This document shows positions 22,966 to 36,569 of a DNA stretch of 64,000 nt, piece after piece. Position 1 is the first letter of the stretch. Each line of letters opens with the position of its first letter. The stretch comes from Rhyzopertha dominica (lineage: Eukaryota > Arthropoda > Insecta > Coleoptera > Bostrichidae), in the NCBI GenBank assembly GCA_025024175.1, contig QCXZ01000001.1, positions 21,328,001 through 21,392,000 on the forward strand, in the 5' to 3' direction. Under the pieces are notes generated by a model. It made no database searches and was not told the origin of the DNA. It was given only the letters and a program-made list of their open reading frames with translations. The translations under genes were made by a program, and so were the position numbers.

Positions 22966-25317
22966 TTTGTCTGATGTCTGCCTCTTTTTTAGGATTTGTG
23001 GGAAAACTGGAAATGATTTTACGGTTTGTTATAATCCGTTAAAAATATCGTTATATTCGTTACCATATACGTATAGGTATAGCAAAAATTATGTGGCTTC
23101 TCAAAAGCTTTTTTTAAATAACTGCGGTTACTGGCTACTCAGTATTCTTAATGTAGTTGTTATCTATCTACATAATTAGGCACATATGTGAAACTCTTAC
23201 TATACTTATGTATATTCATGTATCATTTAAATGCCCTATTTGCGCTTATAAATAACAGCTTTTCAAATTANCCAGCAGTAAGTTCGATAAATGTTATATT
23301 TTGGAGGTACAATAAAAAAATTGCTAGCAAAAAAACAAAAAAAACATCTAAGTGAGACACCCAAAATACTTTTTCTTTGTGACTAGAAAAATTCTACAGA
23401 ATTGGCTAGTTATATGCTTTGTGTTTTCAAAAAAGAATTGAATCTTCTATAGGCGGGTTTTTTTCACCACAGCTATCTTCTTTTTTTCGTCCTTTTTTAT
23501 ATGTCGCGAGTTTTTGGAATAAGAGCGTTTTTGTCACAGTCACAGTGAAAATGGTTTATCCAACATTGCTGAAAGGGTTGAAAAAGGGTAGCAGTTGACA
23601 TGGTCCTTCAGCTGAATGTAAATACTTGGTCACTTTGCAATTGATTTAATTAACTTCTCGCGCTGCTTTTTAAGTTTTTAAGTTTAAAAGCTCTACAAGT
23701 TCTATACCTAAAAAACGAAAACTCCCCGGAAACTCTGCTAAAATAACTTCAATAAAAGGCTTCAATTTTAACATATTATGATGAAAAATATTATAGTAAA
23801 TGCAAATGTAATCAAGAAATTTCGCTACAGCGATAAATGCACATAATTTTCTATTACGGTCGTGTAAATAACCATATAAGCCACTGGACTATCGAAAATA
23901 CTCGCATTTTTCGAGGTCGTACGCATTTAAAATGGTTCAAAACATAATTGATCCTCTAGCAAAATAGAGATAGTGAGGGGGAGGGGGAGGATGTTGAACA
24001 AGTAATATCAAACATTTGAAATCGATGGACTATGGTGAGGATGGTACCATAAACTTGAAACAGTAACCTTTAAGCTATTTTCCTCAAAGAACGGTCCAAA
24101 AGTTCCAAAGGGGGAAATTGCACATCGCCGTGCACCGGCATTTTGTGAAGTTGTTGAGGATTTTCAGTCGCCCAGTAACGAGTCTTGTTTATTAAAATAA
24201 TCTACAACTAATGCGTGTCGTTCAACAGATCGTTTACATAGTACTTTGTAACACAGCTGATTTACCCTTTCAGCATATTCAGGTGTACGTATAGGCGTTT
24301 CAATTTAAGATCGCAGCGCTGCCGTGACACTAGCTGCAACTACCCACTATGGGTAATGGCAGTAGCCGCCCGCCAAAATTAAAAAAAGTTATCACGAGGC
24401 GACGTTGTGGCGTTTCTTGTTCTGTGAGTACTTAAAATGGCTGCCCTTAAAGTATATTCAGTTGACTTTGAGTGATTAAGCAATAAAAGGTGGCCGGTCT
24501 CTTAATACGAGCTTGTAAAATGTACGGTAGGTACTTACACATTTTTAGATAACTACCCCGATACACAGCAGAAAGCGTTACTTTTGCAACTTTTGCTCAT
24601 TCTCTCCTGCAACCTGCAACAATTTTGAGGTTATATGACGCCAGAAAACCTTAAACACGTCTGTGTGTATGAAAAATGCTTAACACCACGCAAGAAATTT
24701 AGGCACCTTACCGAAAAGCCAAAACGCTTATTATCGATCGAATACTCTGTTAATATCAGATATTCAATGGTTAAAATGTGGATATGAACAACGACACTGC
24801 TAAACAAAATTACCCAGAGCCGGTAATGTTGGATTGATCCGCTAGGTGGCGTATCGCTTATTACGAAACGCCTATAGAACGAGTTCTTCATTTTGGTTTT
24901 TCTTTGGCACATAAAGCAGTAGTGCGAAACTTGTATATCCCCTTTTTAAATAAATTTAAATGAAATAAACGCTGGGTGGTTACAATAGAATTGTTATTTT
25001 TCAACAGCAAAAGAACGATGAATATTTGACCATCGCTCCATATCCGCAGCTAACTGACGTTCCTCGCAAATGCTTTGACAACTGTCTTAAATTTCCATTT
25101 ATCGCGCAAACATGGCGACTTGATTCGGTTATATACCTGATTATATTATGAAATAAATTAACTTTAAAAACAATTATTCTTCATTCTCCAGGATTTAAAG
25201 AAAAAGTAAAATCTAAATTAAAATTTTTCTTCATTAAATAAGAACAAAATACTTGTTTTGTTTTCTGCTGACTTAATTTCCAATAATAATTTAATATGAA
25301 ACAGTATTTTTGTGTTA
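22966..25317. other. No recognised gene
   Basis: The stretch is mostly AT-rich. A modestly GC-richer block lies at about 24290-24420 with no coding support. Confidence 0.4.
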
Positions 25318-25500
25318 AAATGCGTGTCTATTGCTATGCTGTCTGCACCGTAACCAACTGCAGATAGATCTATTTCGCTATCATTATAGCTCATCAATTC
25401 CCATAATGGCAGCTAGGTGGCTTTGTGATCGCGTCAGTGTAATGCTGACAGATGGCATTGCCATCTAAATTTCTACTTACAGTATTCTTGTGGTTCATAG
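25318..25500 (+). repeat. Dispersed repeat family B, copy 1
   Basis: It shares TAGATCTATTTCGCT, GCTCATCA, AGCTAGGTGGCTTTGT and AGATGGC...GCCATCT with an inverted copy at about 35985-36190 and a partial copy at 54550-54740. A perfect hairpin, AGATGGC-ATT-GCCATCT, sits at 25450-25466. It is non-coding, probably a SINE or MITE. Confidence 0.7.
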
Positions 25501-25569
25501 CTTAGTTTTATCATTTCCAATTTGTCATTAATACAATCTACTTTAAACATACTTATACGCGTCAATACA

Positions 25570-26180
25570 ATCATTTGAAAGCTACACAAGACACCATTCT
25601 GCAGGTGGACTTGAACGCTTCCAAAACAATTCGCAAACATCTGCAGACCATCGCGGCCCTACCCCAAAAAGATTTATTTCAAATCTGATAAGCGACAACG
25701 CAAGTAGCCTTTTCAACGTTCGAAACGATAACAGCGACAAGGTGTGAACCCTTTCCACCTTTATGTCGCTCGATCTCGATAAGGAGCGTTTCCAGGGGGT
25801 CATTTTCAGTTGCATCTCGGCCAAACGCTTCCTGTTTGTCCGGTTAGTACATACACGGGGCGAAAAATTTTACCTGTGCGGGTCGTCAACCCCCGGGCAA
25901 TTCGATATCTTTGTATTTACGGAAGGTTGATGTTTTGATGGCAGCCAAACAGAGACGTTAGCGTGCATTGTGACGAAATGCAAATTCTGCNTAGAGGACA
26001 CAGATAACGACTGNGAAATGGACTGGTATAGCTGACTTGGAAACGTAACAAGGGGTTGCGACCGAGAAGTGCGGAGAAAAAAAGTCGCATTCAAGAGCGA
26101 CTAGATTCTAGATGGGACAGTTGCGTGGATCCGTTAAAATTGGGTCGCTACGCGCTTTACAAGTGACAATAAGTCATCAT
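25570..26180. promoter_or_regulatory. GC-richer island (candidate regulatory element)
   Basis: About 600 bases stand out from the AT-rich surroundings. They have mixed, non-repetitive composition and two isolated N bases near 25991 and 26014. No domain is recognised in the short frames on either strand. A conserved non-coding element of the downstream So gene is one possibility; an unrecognised exon is another. Confidence 0.25.
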
Positions 26181-29100
26181 GTCACAGATCACGACTGATT
26201 AATATTTAATTTCAATTCTGAACAGAATCTCGGATATACTATAGTTGTAACTCTACCCTACCCTCAAATGATTTTTGTTGCTCCTTACATTTCTCAAAAC
26301 TTCATTCCATTAATAAACATGTTATTTTACCTTCTAATAATTATTGATACTGTAGCAAGATATCTTTTAAATTATTCACACACGGTCATGATTTTTAACC
26401 TTTACTGAAACACGACTTTACTTGAGCTAAGTTCTCCTTGTTCGTAAATAGATTAGATTTTTATAAAATAGTAACACAAAAACATTAGACTAGGCCAAGC
26501 ATTAAGAATATTATTTATTTAAGCATAATATGACTAATATGGTCAGCCTCCTTAACGATTAAGGCTTTGTAGAAACGTTCATTTTAAGTTAAAATCAAAA
26601 TGACCATAATCATGGACGTCGGCAGGAGGGGATGGCAAGGGTAGCCCTCCCCTAGAAAATAGACAAAAGAATAAAGCCAAAACAAAAAATTAAAACATAT
26701 TTGCCGGTGGCGAAGCAAAAACAGGTTCGTATTGTATTGCGTATAATTTTTATACTGATTTAGTATATTTAATCTATTTATTCAGTTTATTACTATATAT
26801 ATTGCGTCAATCAACGCAAGAGCGTTTATTCGCCAACTCGGCACCAAGCAACGTCCAAAAAATGTTGTGATTATTTACAGTAGTCCATCTGAGCACCAGC
26901 GCTAATCCGTTTACACCTGGGAATACATACAAGCTAAAACCTTTGGGAATTTTAGCTCATCGCTAGATGATACGGGTTGATAAGGTTTGCTCTTCAGTTT
27001 TACATTATATTCTTATTTATCAAAAAAAAGTAAAGCGAAAATTGGTAAAATTACAAATTATTAAATGAATAACATGTAGGCATAAATATATTAAGCTTTA
27101 TTCTTGTACTTTGAGACTTACAAAACACGCATTTTAATTCTGTTTTAGGCACTTATAATTTTAAGTAAACAAAATGGGGCTGATCCACCGATGCAACTTC
27201 CACTTCCATGCAATAAAATTCGGTAAAGAAACAACCACTTGATCTTGGAATTTTCGATAGTAAACTTATTGCAGGTTAGGAGTGGTGCCGAGTTCAACTG
27301 TACCCACAATTTATTAAAATATCACACATACTAGTAAAATACTTAAACAAAAAAACTGTAGACAAGCATTTGAAGTAAGTGTATAGATTTATTTTATTTT
27401 CATAACTTTATGTTTCAATTAAAATTAAACATCTTCATAGAATATTTCCTTTCTATACCAGTCTTCTTTTAAAAATTTTCTACCGTGTCATTTCATTATG
27501 ATACTTACTTTATACCCACTTATTTAACGAATGACTTTTTTGATATTTGATCTTTATTTTAAGAATTTGCATTCCTTAAAAATACTAGACCTTTTCGCAG
27601 CGAATTGTTAATTGTATTAATGTAAGTAATGTCAATCAATACCTATACCTTATGAACTGTGGTTTACTTATTTTTAATAATTTTACTGGAGAAGTGCACC
27701 GGAAGATTATTAGGTAAGTGCTGGTCGTTGGTGTCGTATTCAAGATTTAGTGTACAGTTGGTTACAAAATTGATGCAATGTGTGCAAATAAATACCGAGC
27801 TAAAACATTATTATAGACTCAATAAATATTTTTCAATTTGTCTATATTAGACAGTACTTACTCACAAGATCATTAATATAGATTTTTTTAAATAATGCTA
27901 CAATTAGCATCCTAAGGGAGATTTAAATCCTATTGACTGTTTTATTAGTTTGGCAACCAACTGTACTTTCAATGGAAATGTTGAAACCCTCCTATCTCTG
28001 AAACCCCCAAAATCTTATGAGGTGTTGTAAAGAGCCAAATCATATAAAGGCTGTATCATTTGTACGGATGGCAATAACATATAGCTACAAAAATTATACG
28101 GATATATTATTTAAAATATTAATAATTTATTTATATCAATGTTTTATTGATATGTATCTATTAATGTACCGATTTTGTTTTTCATTCTTACAATCACAAA
28201 AGTAAGCAGGAACAGAAAGAAAATGGGCGACACCTCAGCACCCTGAGGGATGGCAATCAACAGTAGTTTAACTTCAACATCGCCTTACAACAGTGCAAGG
28301 AATTCAAATTTAGAAAAAAATTCATTCCACGAATGAGACCAAAACAACTACTATACATACATGCATGCATGCATGCAGATGAGGTCCTCATCGACGGTTC
28401 ATTCGTGTTACTGATAAATCACGTTTTTCACTACGATCACCTGATGGTCCAGAAAGAATATGGATACGACGAGATATATGATATTTTTGCGTTTTCGTTA
28501 TGGTATGATCAAGCATTGTACTCTGAACGCAAACAAGTGTTTAGAAAAGGTTCTAATAGAAGCTCTCTGATGGCTCTGTGTTAATGTTTGACTACGCTAT
28601 GCGCATAAAAAGTCAATGGCGAGTAGTAACTGAATATCAGGATATCACCCTTGAAATCAGCTTCAGAAGTGTATTCATGGTAGTTAGACCAAACCAAACG
28701 ATCCTTGAAGGCTTAAGCTTTTCCCTTCGCACAATGATGAAGTAATTCTTGAAATGTACCCAGCAGAGTTGAAGATGTATATTTGTGACACACACAGTGT
28801 TTGTTGTCGCAGCAAAAAATAATTTATTTACTGACTTACTACATTCTGTTGTTATTTCTATTTGGATGCAGCTCACAGTACCGGTTCAATTAATGCAAGA
28901 TACCACTGTTTAAAAAAAATAGGCAAATATTTTACACATTTACAATATTATGAATGCATGCTCTTTTTTATACTCGTACCTATATGACATTATGAATAGG
29001 TAATTCAATAGGAAGAACTATATTTGTGCTTACACAGGTTAGGGACGTCGATACTACAAAGCACGGACTGTGGATAAATTGTGCGTTGAATCTTCTAAAA

Positions 29101-31690
29101 TACTATTTCGACAATGTTTACTGATAAGAGAAGGTTTTCTGCCAGTATGTATGATGCCAGTGGACAATTCCTTTACGCGGGGAACCGCTCGAGATTGAGG
29201 TTTACCTTCATCAACGTTGTCATTGTCGGAGCATTTTATGAGTTTTTGAAAAATCGGTACGATTTTTTCCCGCTGTCATATCGGGCGATCGACTTTATAC
29301 CTAATTTTTTTGTTTATGGATCGACCGGTCTTAAATTTTGGGGATCGGTCGTGTATTCAAGAGCTCTCTTTTACTGTATTCTGCGCTCTCCTGCATGTTA
29401 GTTGTTAGTTTGTAACGTTAATGAATAACGTTATGATTAAAAAAAGATAGGTGTGCTAATTTTCTTTTAATCATGTCTTTAGAAACGCTTATGGAACAAA
29501 CCTTTAAAAGTAAAGTGAGTCGTTTTTATTTTTTCAAGTAATACTGCAAATAAAATATTTAACGATCAATTACTTGATGAAACTGATTACCTCCAGGTTT
29601 AATACAAGTTTCTATTCAGCGACGCATTGATGATTGACGGGCAGATCCGACTTGTATAATATTTCTTTACGCCGTACTTCTTCACACTTGCAAATGGAGT
29701 AAAAGGTAAGAACTAATTGTTTGAGATGGCATCAGGAGAAAAAGTGTGAATTTAAGTCGGGACGTTTTGTAGGCCAAGTCTTTGTGCCTCTATTTTATCA
29801 GTTATTCGATGATTTTAATGCGCAGTGCATGTTCAGATATTTGCTGGTTACTGCACAGAAATTGGCAACATTTGTAATGTTGATGGAATGTCCTCCAATA
29901 GAAGCATTGCTGATGACTAAGCTTCAACTTCAAACAAACTCATCAGTATCTAATACCTATGTATGTATGTAGAAGATACATACAATGTACTGAAATACCT
30001 AAAGCCTTTTAATTGCTTCTTGTTCTCTATATCTGTAGCTTACGCACTTGGTAGTCAATGGATAATATTTTCTTATAAGATTTTTAAGAATAAGCGGAAG
30101 TTAAAAAGAGGTTAACATTTATAGATATATAGATATTATTTCACTATGGCTTCTTAATAAAGGTTGTAAGTAAGTCAGTAGATAAATAAGAAGTTAGCCG
30201 CCTACGGCGGCCGGCACTTCTCATTCATACGATTTATATTTACTAATTCGGTAAAGAAATTTACTTGTTGCTTCACTGTTTTTATAGAAAACGAACGAAT
30301 TAGAATCTCACATGAATTCTGATAAAAACCGGTAACCTGCCAAATTTATTTCTATTAGCCAATTACTACCAGTAACGTCAAACGTACAAACAAACAATTC
30401 AGCGTTACCTGTATAACATTTATTGAGACTTTCTTCTTTTTTTATGCAAACAATCCCAACTTCGCTTTTTATATATTGTAACACCTTGTTTAATATGATT
30501 ATATTTACAAACATTGAAAATCAAGGCGAGAAGCATCTGATTACTTGAAGTGACAGAAGGTAAGGAAATGCGAACGGAACTAGAGAATCCATCAGGATCA
30601 GACATCAAGCGTTTTCAACGGTTTCATCTATGGAGCAGGACTAAAAAGTAGGCAAGCATTCAGCTTATCTACATAATAAGTAGTGATAAAAAATACCCAT
30701 GAAATTCAACAAAACGTTACTCAATTTTATTTAAAATAAATATGTCGAGACCCGTTGATTTTGCTTTTATTTTACGCACACGGCATAGTAATTTTTTATA
30801 GAACTTTCAATTTTTTTTAGAAAATCTGTTGTCCCGAAATACAGACGACAAGAAAGAAAATATTTTTTGCCAAAATTTGAATATCATATGAGATAAATAG
30901 GCGAACTGAGCTTGAGCGCGAAATGTAACCCATGAGTCCTTTGCAAAAGGAAGCTCTTTTATCGTGACCATCATTTTGTACACATACCAATTATTTTTAG
31001 AAATCGCTCGGAATAATAATATTAAATTCACAGTCATAGTGAGAATTGTTATTTACCTAACCGCCAGAATGACAGAACTATTTTTATTTACCATGCTGAG
31101 CATATCTGTAAACGGGCGATTGCAAGGGTGTCTAACAAATGGCACCTTAATGAAAGTGTGGATGGTAGGTACATACATTCTTGATCTCGTGTGGAAATTT
31201 CAAAACACTGAATCCGAATTAAAGAAGGGGTAGTAAATAAGGGAAAGTGTTGCTATGACCCATAATGAAGTAGATACTTGATCATTTTGCGATGGATGTT
31301 ATTACCTAGCTCCTTGCGTAGTGCTTCGCAGCCATTGGACTTCCTTACTCATCAGTAAGGGATGTTACAAGGCGAAACTCTCCAGGAACTTTGCGAGGAT
31401 GAGTTCGACAGAAGACTTTAAATCTGCGCAATTATGATGGAAAATATTATAGTAAATTCATATCAAAAAGTGCAGCAGAAGATCGAAAACCATCTCTACT
31501 GGCTGTATCGAAAAAGCTTCTTCACAGAGCTCCATCCATCCTGTTGCCACAGCAATACGTCCATCTCAGACAAATCGAGCCACACCAGCAAGACAACATC
31601 CAGCAATATCAGAATATTTAGCACCTATCCGTCATTCCCATTAGCACACCTTCGCCAGGATACAGATAACAAGTTGGCAATTGAAAGCCT
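26181..31690. other. Upstream intergenic DNA, no recognised gene
   Basis: The stretch is AT-rich, with an (ATGC)n run at 28359-28378, a GC-richer stretch at 29040-29400 and a small GC inverted repeat (GCCGCC-TAC-GGCGGC) at 30197-30211. A 95-codon frame at 29114-29401 has no recognised family. Confidence 0.4.
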
Positions 31691-32015
31691 CCGTTCCAAT
31701 TGGCCCCGATCTACCGCGGGCGCTCCGCCCAGCGAGTTCAGTTTCCTGATCGCCCCGCCCAAGGATCACCCTGCTCCTGACGATGTCCTTTCCGATATAG
31801 AAAGAGAGTGGAAGCGAACCAGCTTTAGTCCTGAAACGATAGCGGTGCGGTGTGTTGGTTCGTTTCCACGGCCACAGCGATCCAGGATCTAATTGCTCCA
31901 ATTTAGCAGTTACATCATCACTTCCTGGCCTGGGATGTGACGCGGATGGACTTGTGTCGGTGTTGAGTGACGAGGACATGGACTTTGTCGGTGTGAACGA
32001 ATGATATCTTAAGGG
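31690..32015 (+). promoter_or_regulatory. GC-rich So promoter/5' leader with upstream ORFs
   Basis: GC content rises sharply from about 31.69 kb to the end of exon 1, as is common at insect developmental promoters. Four minimal upstream ORFs precede the So start: ATG-TGA at 31935, seven codons at 31946-31966, nine codons at 31978-32004, and ATGATATCTTAA at 32001-32012. The third and fourth overlap as ATGA. The fourth ends three bases before the So ATG and is in its frame. The transcription start cannot be fixed from sequence alone. Confidence 0.5.
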
Positions 32016-32153
32016 ATGATGTTGTCTACAGGACTGGGGGGCTACGGCGCCCCCGGATCAGGCACCACGCCTCCGTACAGTCCGCCGCCGCCGAAGCACA
32101 ATCCTTTGCCCAGCTTCGGGTTTACGCAGGAGCAGGTTGCTTGCGTATGTGAG
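32016..32153 (+). CDS. so: sine oculis (SIX1/2-class homeobox), exon 1
   Basis: Exon 1 encodes 46 residues: a short proline-rich leader with TPPYSP, which I recall also occurs in the fly So N-terminus, then LPSFGFTQEQVACVCE, the invariant start of the SIX domain. The ATG at 32016 is chosen because an in-frame TAA lies at 32010-32012; the ATG at 32019 is an alternative. The exon ends GAG before GTATGT (donor at 32154), phase 0. So is a nuclear transcription factor. In known insects its SIX domain recruits Eya and its homeodomain binds DNA, downstream of Pax6 (eyeless/toy), in eye and other organ development. ETSYCF in exon 3 separates it from SIX3/6 (optix) and SIX4 types. Confidence 0.95.
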
Positions 32154-35031
32154 GTATGTGCAAAATTTCTCAAGACTTCCACCGCGGAAGAGCTGACTCT
32201 TCAAAAAATTCGATACCGGCATCTAACGGTGATGTTTTATATAAACTGATTCATTTTGTGGGCATAATCGTGTAAATTATTGACTGATGTTTCGAAGTTT
32301 CCACCTGGAGCGTCTTTTAACAAAATTTTCAACGCTAGAAGCCCAATGAATATGTGTAAATATCACCAATCTGTTTTTGAATATTTATCTCGTCTATCAT
32401 CAATATCCAAATACACACAGAAATGATTTCGCATAATATAGGTATCCGTTTAATGCTTAGAGACGTAATGGATAGGTGCTATAGTAGATATGCCATTTAC
32501 CACATTAATTCGCCAAACAAATTGTTAAAAGATAAAATTTAAGATGGGTTCTCTTCTAAGAACAAAATCCATTTGTAGACAGCATTTTTGCTCTTCTCAC
32601 TGTGCATTATTTCTTGTTTCTGACCTTCCATTTGTGATTCATCTCGCAATATTTTGTTCTCCCTTGAAGGATTTTCTCTTCAAAAATACTGCTATAAATT
32701 TATGTTTTTTTTTGCAAATTATTCTACCAGTCTTGTGGAGAATCAAACAACAAATAAGTGGTTGCTTCTTATTTTTAGTAGTCACGCAATTGCTAAAAAA
32801 ATACGTTTTCAGAGCTGGCGAAACCCAACATTACATCAAAAAGTCCGATTGAGAAAAGGTTACCTATACCATTGTACATTGTACGCCTGATTCCTTCCTT
32901 TTCTAATATTATCATACAGGGTTGGTAAAAAATATAGAATACCCGGTTTATGTCTATAAATATGAACTCTATAGCAAAATATGCTTAAGAAAAGCTACTA
33001 TGGTATTTTGTATGATGGTTTGATAATAACTTTTCTTGTAAGAATTGGTGCTTTTAGATAAACAAAAAACGTTATTAAAGCAAATTCATTCATAATTATC
33101 CTACAAAAAAGGGGCATTTTTTTTGTTTTCTAGTCCCTTTCAATAAGTTAAAAGGCTAATTTAGTAACAACAGCTTCATTTTGTTTTGCAAAGATGATGA
33201 AACTGAACGAATGATATTTGCAAAACCAGCTACCAGCATTTCAATCGCTACGCGTCCCTCCTCAGTGTCTTATAAATCATAAGTAAACAACTAAAATAAT
33301 AAAACATGAGGTAAGAACATATAGATACAGCGGTATTGTTGTTTAGCCTCTGACGGAGATCGCGTTGCGGTTGAAACTACTGTATATGCCGTCTTAGTCG
33401 ATGGAGTTAAATAAAGCTCAAAAACGAAATTTTTCTAATACCGGCGGATTTATGGTTTCTTAATCAGAGTAAAAACGTATAACAACAAATGCCACACGGC
33501 AAGACCTACAGTAGGACATGTATTCAAGCCATCCTATATTGGCAAAGGCATATACAAAGGAATTTTTTAAGAAAAAGTGCACATGGTGAATAGTGAAAAA
33601 CGTAACAAAGTATCAGAATCTAGAATTAAAAGGATCATCATACCATATCATTGCGCAGATTGTTAAACACAGACACTACATCAACAGTACCTACATAATA
33701 AAAGTAATATATCGTTGTCAAGTATTGAGCTACATCTGTTAAAGCAAGGTTTAAAGCACGCAGTAAAACCAAACCATTTTCTTTTATAAGACGTAATTAA
33801 TGTTACTTACATATATAAAATACGACTGAAAATTTCAGTGAAGAAGACAAATTTGAAGTGAGAAAAATAGTTAAAAATTTTTAGGGAAAGCAGTACATGC
33901 ATGAAACCAATCAAAGACTAGGCGGTGGAGCTCCATCATGTTGGAACCCCATTTGCTGTTAAGCCGTTAATAGAATATTCATTAATAAAGCATCAAATTT
34001 TTCTCTCAAGAATTAAAATAAGACGATGACCTGACCGAATCACTGACGTTGTCCATGTATTTTTTTCAAAATGGTTAAGCTCATAATAAGGAAAGTTATT
34101 TGCATTAACAAATCCACTATAATTATATATATTGGAGATTTTTCTATATTGTGCATACTACTTATTTTACAAACCCTTACATTATCTGTGGTAGTAGCAG
34201 CTTTAGTCCTCGCTTGATACTGCACTTTTCTGATACTCCTAAATAAATCCAGCCGTTTTCATTCCCAACAGACACTACCTTGTATTCCATACGATTATGA
34301 CTTATTTCTTTGAGCATAAAAGACGACTTCAAACAGTTTCTCTTTTTCAAATAACATTTTATCAGCTCAGTAAAAGAAGACCAACTAAACTTAACGTGTT
34401 ACAGTGTTGGTAGAAAAGTGTTCAAGTTTTCAAAAAGTACCTGGATTTGAAGAAGTAACAAACTAATATCACAATGATGGGTTATATTATATGCTTCTGT
34501 ATCTCAAGTTTTGTCTGCGACGATTTCTGTATTGCACTGGGTTGCAGGTGTACGTACCTATCAAATCGTTCATTATTTATTTCAGCTTCAACATTCTCTT
34601 ATCGGGCACATTCACAAATGCATTTTACAGATAAACATCCGTGGCGGAAAATTATCCACCTGCTTCTGTGTAATTTGTTGCAGTGTTGTTTGCGTTAAAA
34701 TTGTTTTTGATAAGGTCGAGAGCAGCACGCGATAGTTGTGAATTATTTGTTTGCTTAAATCAGTGGTATCAGACGAATCCTTTTATGTATTTTAAATTAT
34801 TAATTTGCATAATTTATCGACATAGTTATGAATTTTAATACAGGTTCAAGTTTGGAAAGAATGCTGAAACAGGCCAACTTTAACTGAAAGGGAGAAAATT
34901 TTATCTTAGTTTCAAAGTTATTCATGAATTCTTTTAACGCCTGAAGTCACCCTTTCAAAAATTTTAAATAGTAAGAGGGGTCGAGTGGCACATCATTTTG
35001 AAGTTGGTTTCATTGTCTACGCAACCATGTT

Positions 35032-35465
35032 CTATTCCTGGTCTCTAAGATCCTTTTTGAGAACACTGTCTAGATTACTGCCAGAAAAAACAAAAGTAAT
35101 AAAAACACAATTCATATCCACCTCCAACTTCTCGAAGCACTTGAAAAGGTACAGGGGGTGTAGCATAAACCTTGGATTTAAATTGCCCCACAAAAATAAA
35201 TCTAAAAAATCCAAAGGGGTTAAATAACTACCAGCAGTATAACTGCCTTAAGAAAATGTGGATCTGTATTGCGGTCGCCCAGAATGTCTCTCCAGACAGT
35301 CTTTGGGTGTTTTTTGACTTTCATGTGTGGGTTAGTATCACTTCAATTATGGATGTTCACTTCACCGCTCAACAGAAAGGCACATTCATCGGAAAAGCCA
35401 ATGATACTCGAACGTTCAGTAAGAAACTTTTGGTCTATTTCCTCAAATTTGGCAACGTATTTTAC
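35032..35465 (-). pseudogene. IS630/mariner-like DDE transposase fragment
   Basis: The minus strand reads GFSDECAFLLSGEVNIHN, a stop, then SDTNPHMK (about 35402-35320). This is the conserved block of a common insect DDE transposase family around its first core Asp (F-S-D-E...L-S-G-x-V-N). A second block, LDLFLWGNLNPRF, follows (35214-35170); it is the LD-x-FLWG motif near the last catalytic Asp. Sequence between the blocks is deleted, and stops and frame changes show inactivity. Confidence 0.8.
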
Positions 35466-35984
35466 TAGTTCAGTTCCTTTTATTTATTTTTATTTTTTAT
35501 TTTATTTTATCTTTTTATTTCTTAGTACATTCATACCACAAAAAATTGTCTACAATTTGACCTAGCGTGTTTCGGATTGGCAATTGTGAAAAGTTCAATG
35601 AGTCTTACACAGCATCGTAATTCTCAAAAAAAAGAATCGTGGTAATATTGTAAACGTCGAAAATATTTATACTCACAAATGAAAATCTGACCCCGACGAT
35701 TTTTTGCAAAGTATAGAATCCAACACACAGTAATATTTTGAACGAACTTTCTTATTTATATTTTATTAATTTATGCACCATGCCATCTACATGTAGACCA
35801 AAACGATGCTGATAACATGTAACAACATCTTTAGGTTTTCAATTTTTAGGATTTGTTAAAAAGCATAAATTTGAAGTATGGCTAAAGAAATGTATACCTG
35901 CAGAAAGCCGAACAGCAATCAAATATTACACAAAAAATAGAGAGTTTGTTATTGAGAAAGTGTTAAGAGAGAATATTAAGGGGA

Positions 35985-36190
35985 CAATGGAGCAGTGCCA
36001 TCTACCAGCAATGAACTGAAACGATGACAAAGCCACCTAGCTGAATTGACGGGTACTACTTCCTAAAGTAGTTCTGCGCCATGCTGTCTGCATTATACCT
36101 AAGCTATACTGATGAGCTGTAATGACAGCGAAATAGATCTATATGTAGTTGATTGCCTTGCAGACAACATAGCATATACATGCATTTCTA
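35985..36190 (-). repeat. Dispersed repeat family B, copy 2 (inverted)
   Basis: Its reverse complement aligns with 25318-25500 (TAGATCTATTTCGCT, GCTCATCA, AGCTAGGTGGCTTTGT). It carries a ~40-base insertion relative to copy 1 around ACTACTTTAGGAAGTAGTA. Confidence 0.75.
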
Positions 36191-36569
36191 ATGGGACAAA
36201 ATGTCAGAAAATTATAAAATATATCATATCTGCATAGGCGCAACTAGTATACCAGAGGATCTAATAAACGGATTTAAAACAATTTAATATCGTACTAAAT
36301 TAGTTTATATTTTCTTCGGTGACTCCTGTTGTTGATATATGTAGAGCTTTATTCCTAGTATAAATGATGTGATCAGTTCTTGATTACCTTATATGAAGGT
36401 TAATCATTGTGTTCCGCCCCTAACCTATTTCTAAGTGGTTGGTTGATTAATGTTTTTGACAGTTAGATAATTGACATTTGTAGATCATATCTACAAAATA
36501 TTAACTTTGTATCACAAAGCGCTGTTGTCCTGTGTGTTCTTTAACTGTTTGTTGTGATTGTTCATCAAA

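Noticed and set aside
28359..28378. (ATGC)n run considered as a palindromic binding array
   Set aside because: It is a simple microsatellite; alternating ATGC is self-complementary by nature.
31434..31979. 152-codon + frame and 112-codon minus frame upstream of so
   Set aside because: They overlap each other in the GC-rich promoter/leader, show no domain and are best explained by low stop-codon density in GC-rich DNA.
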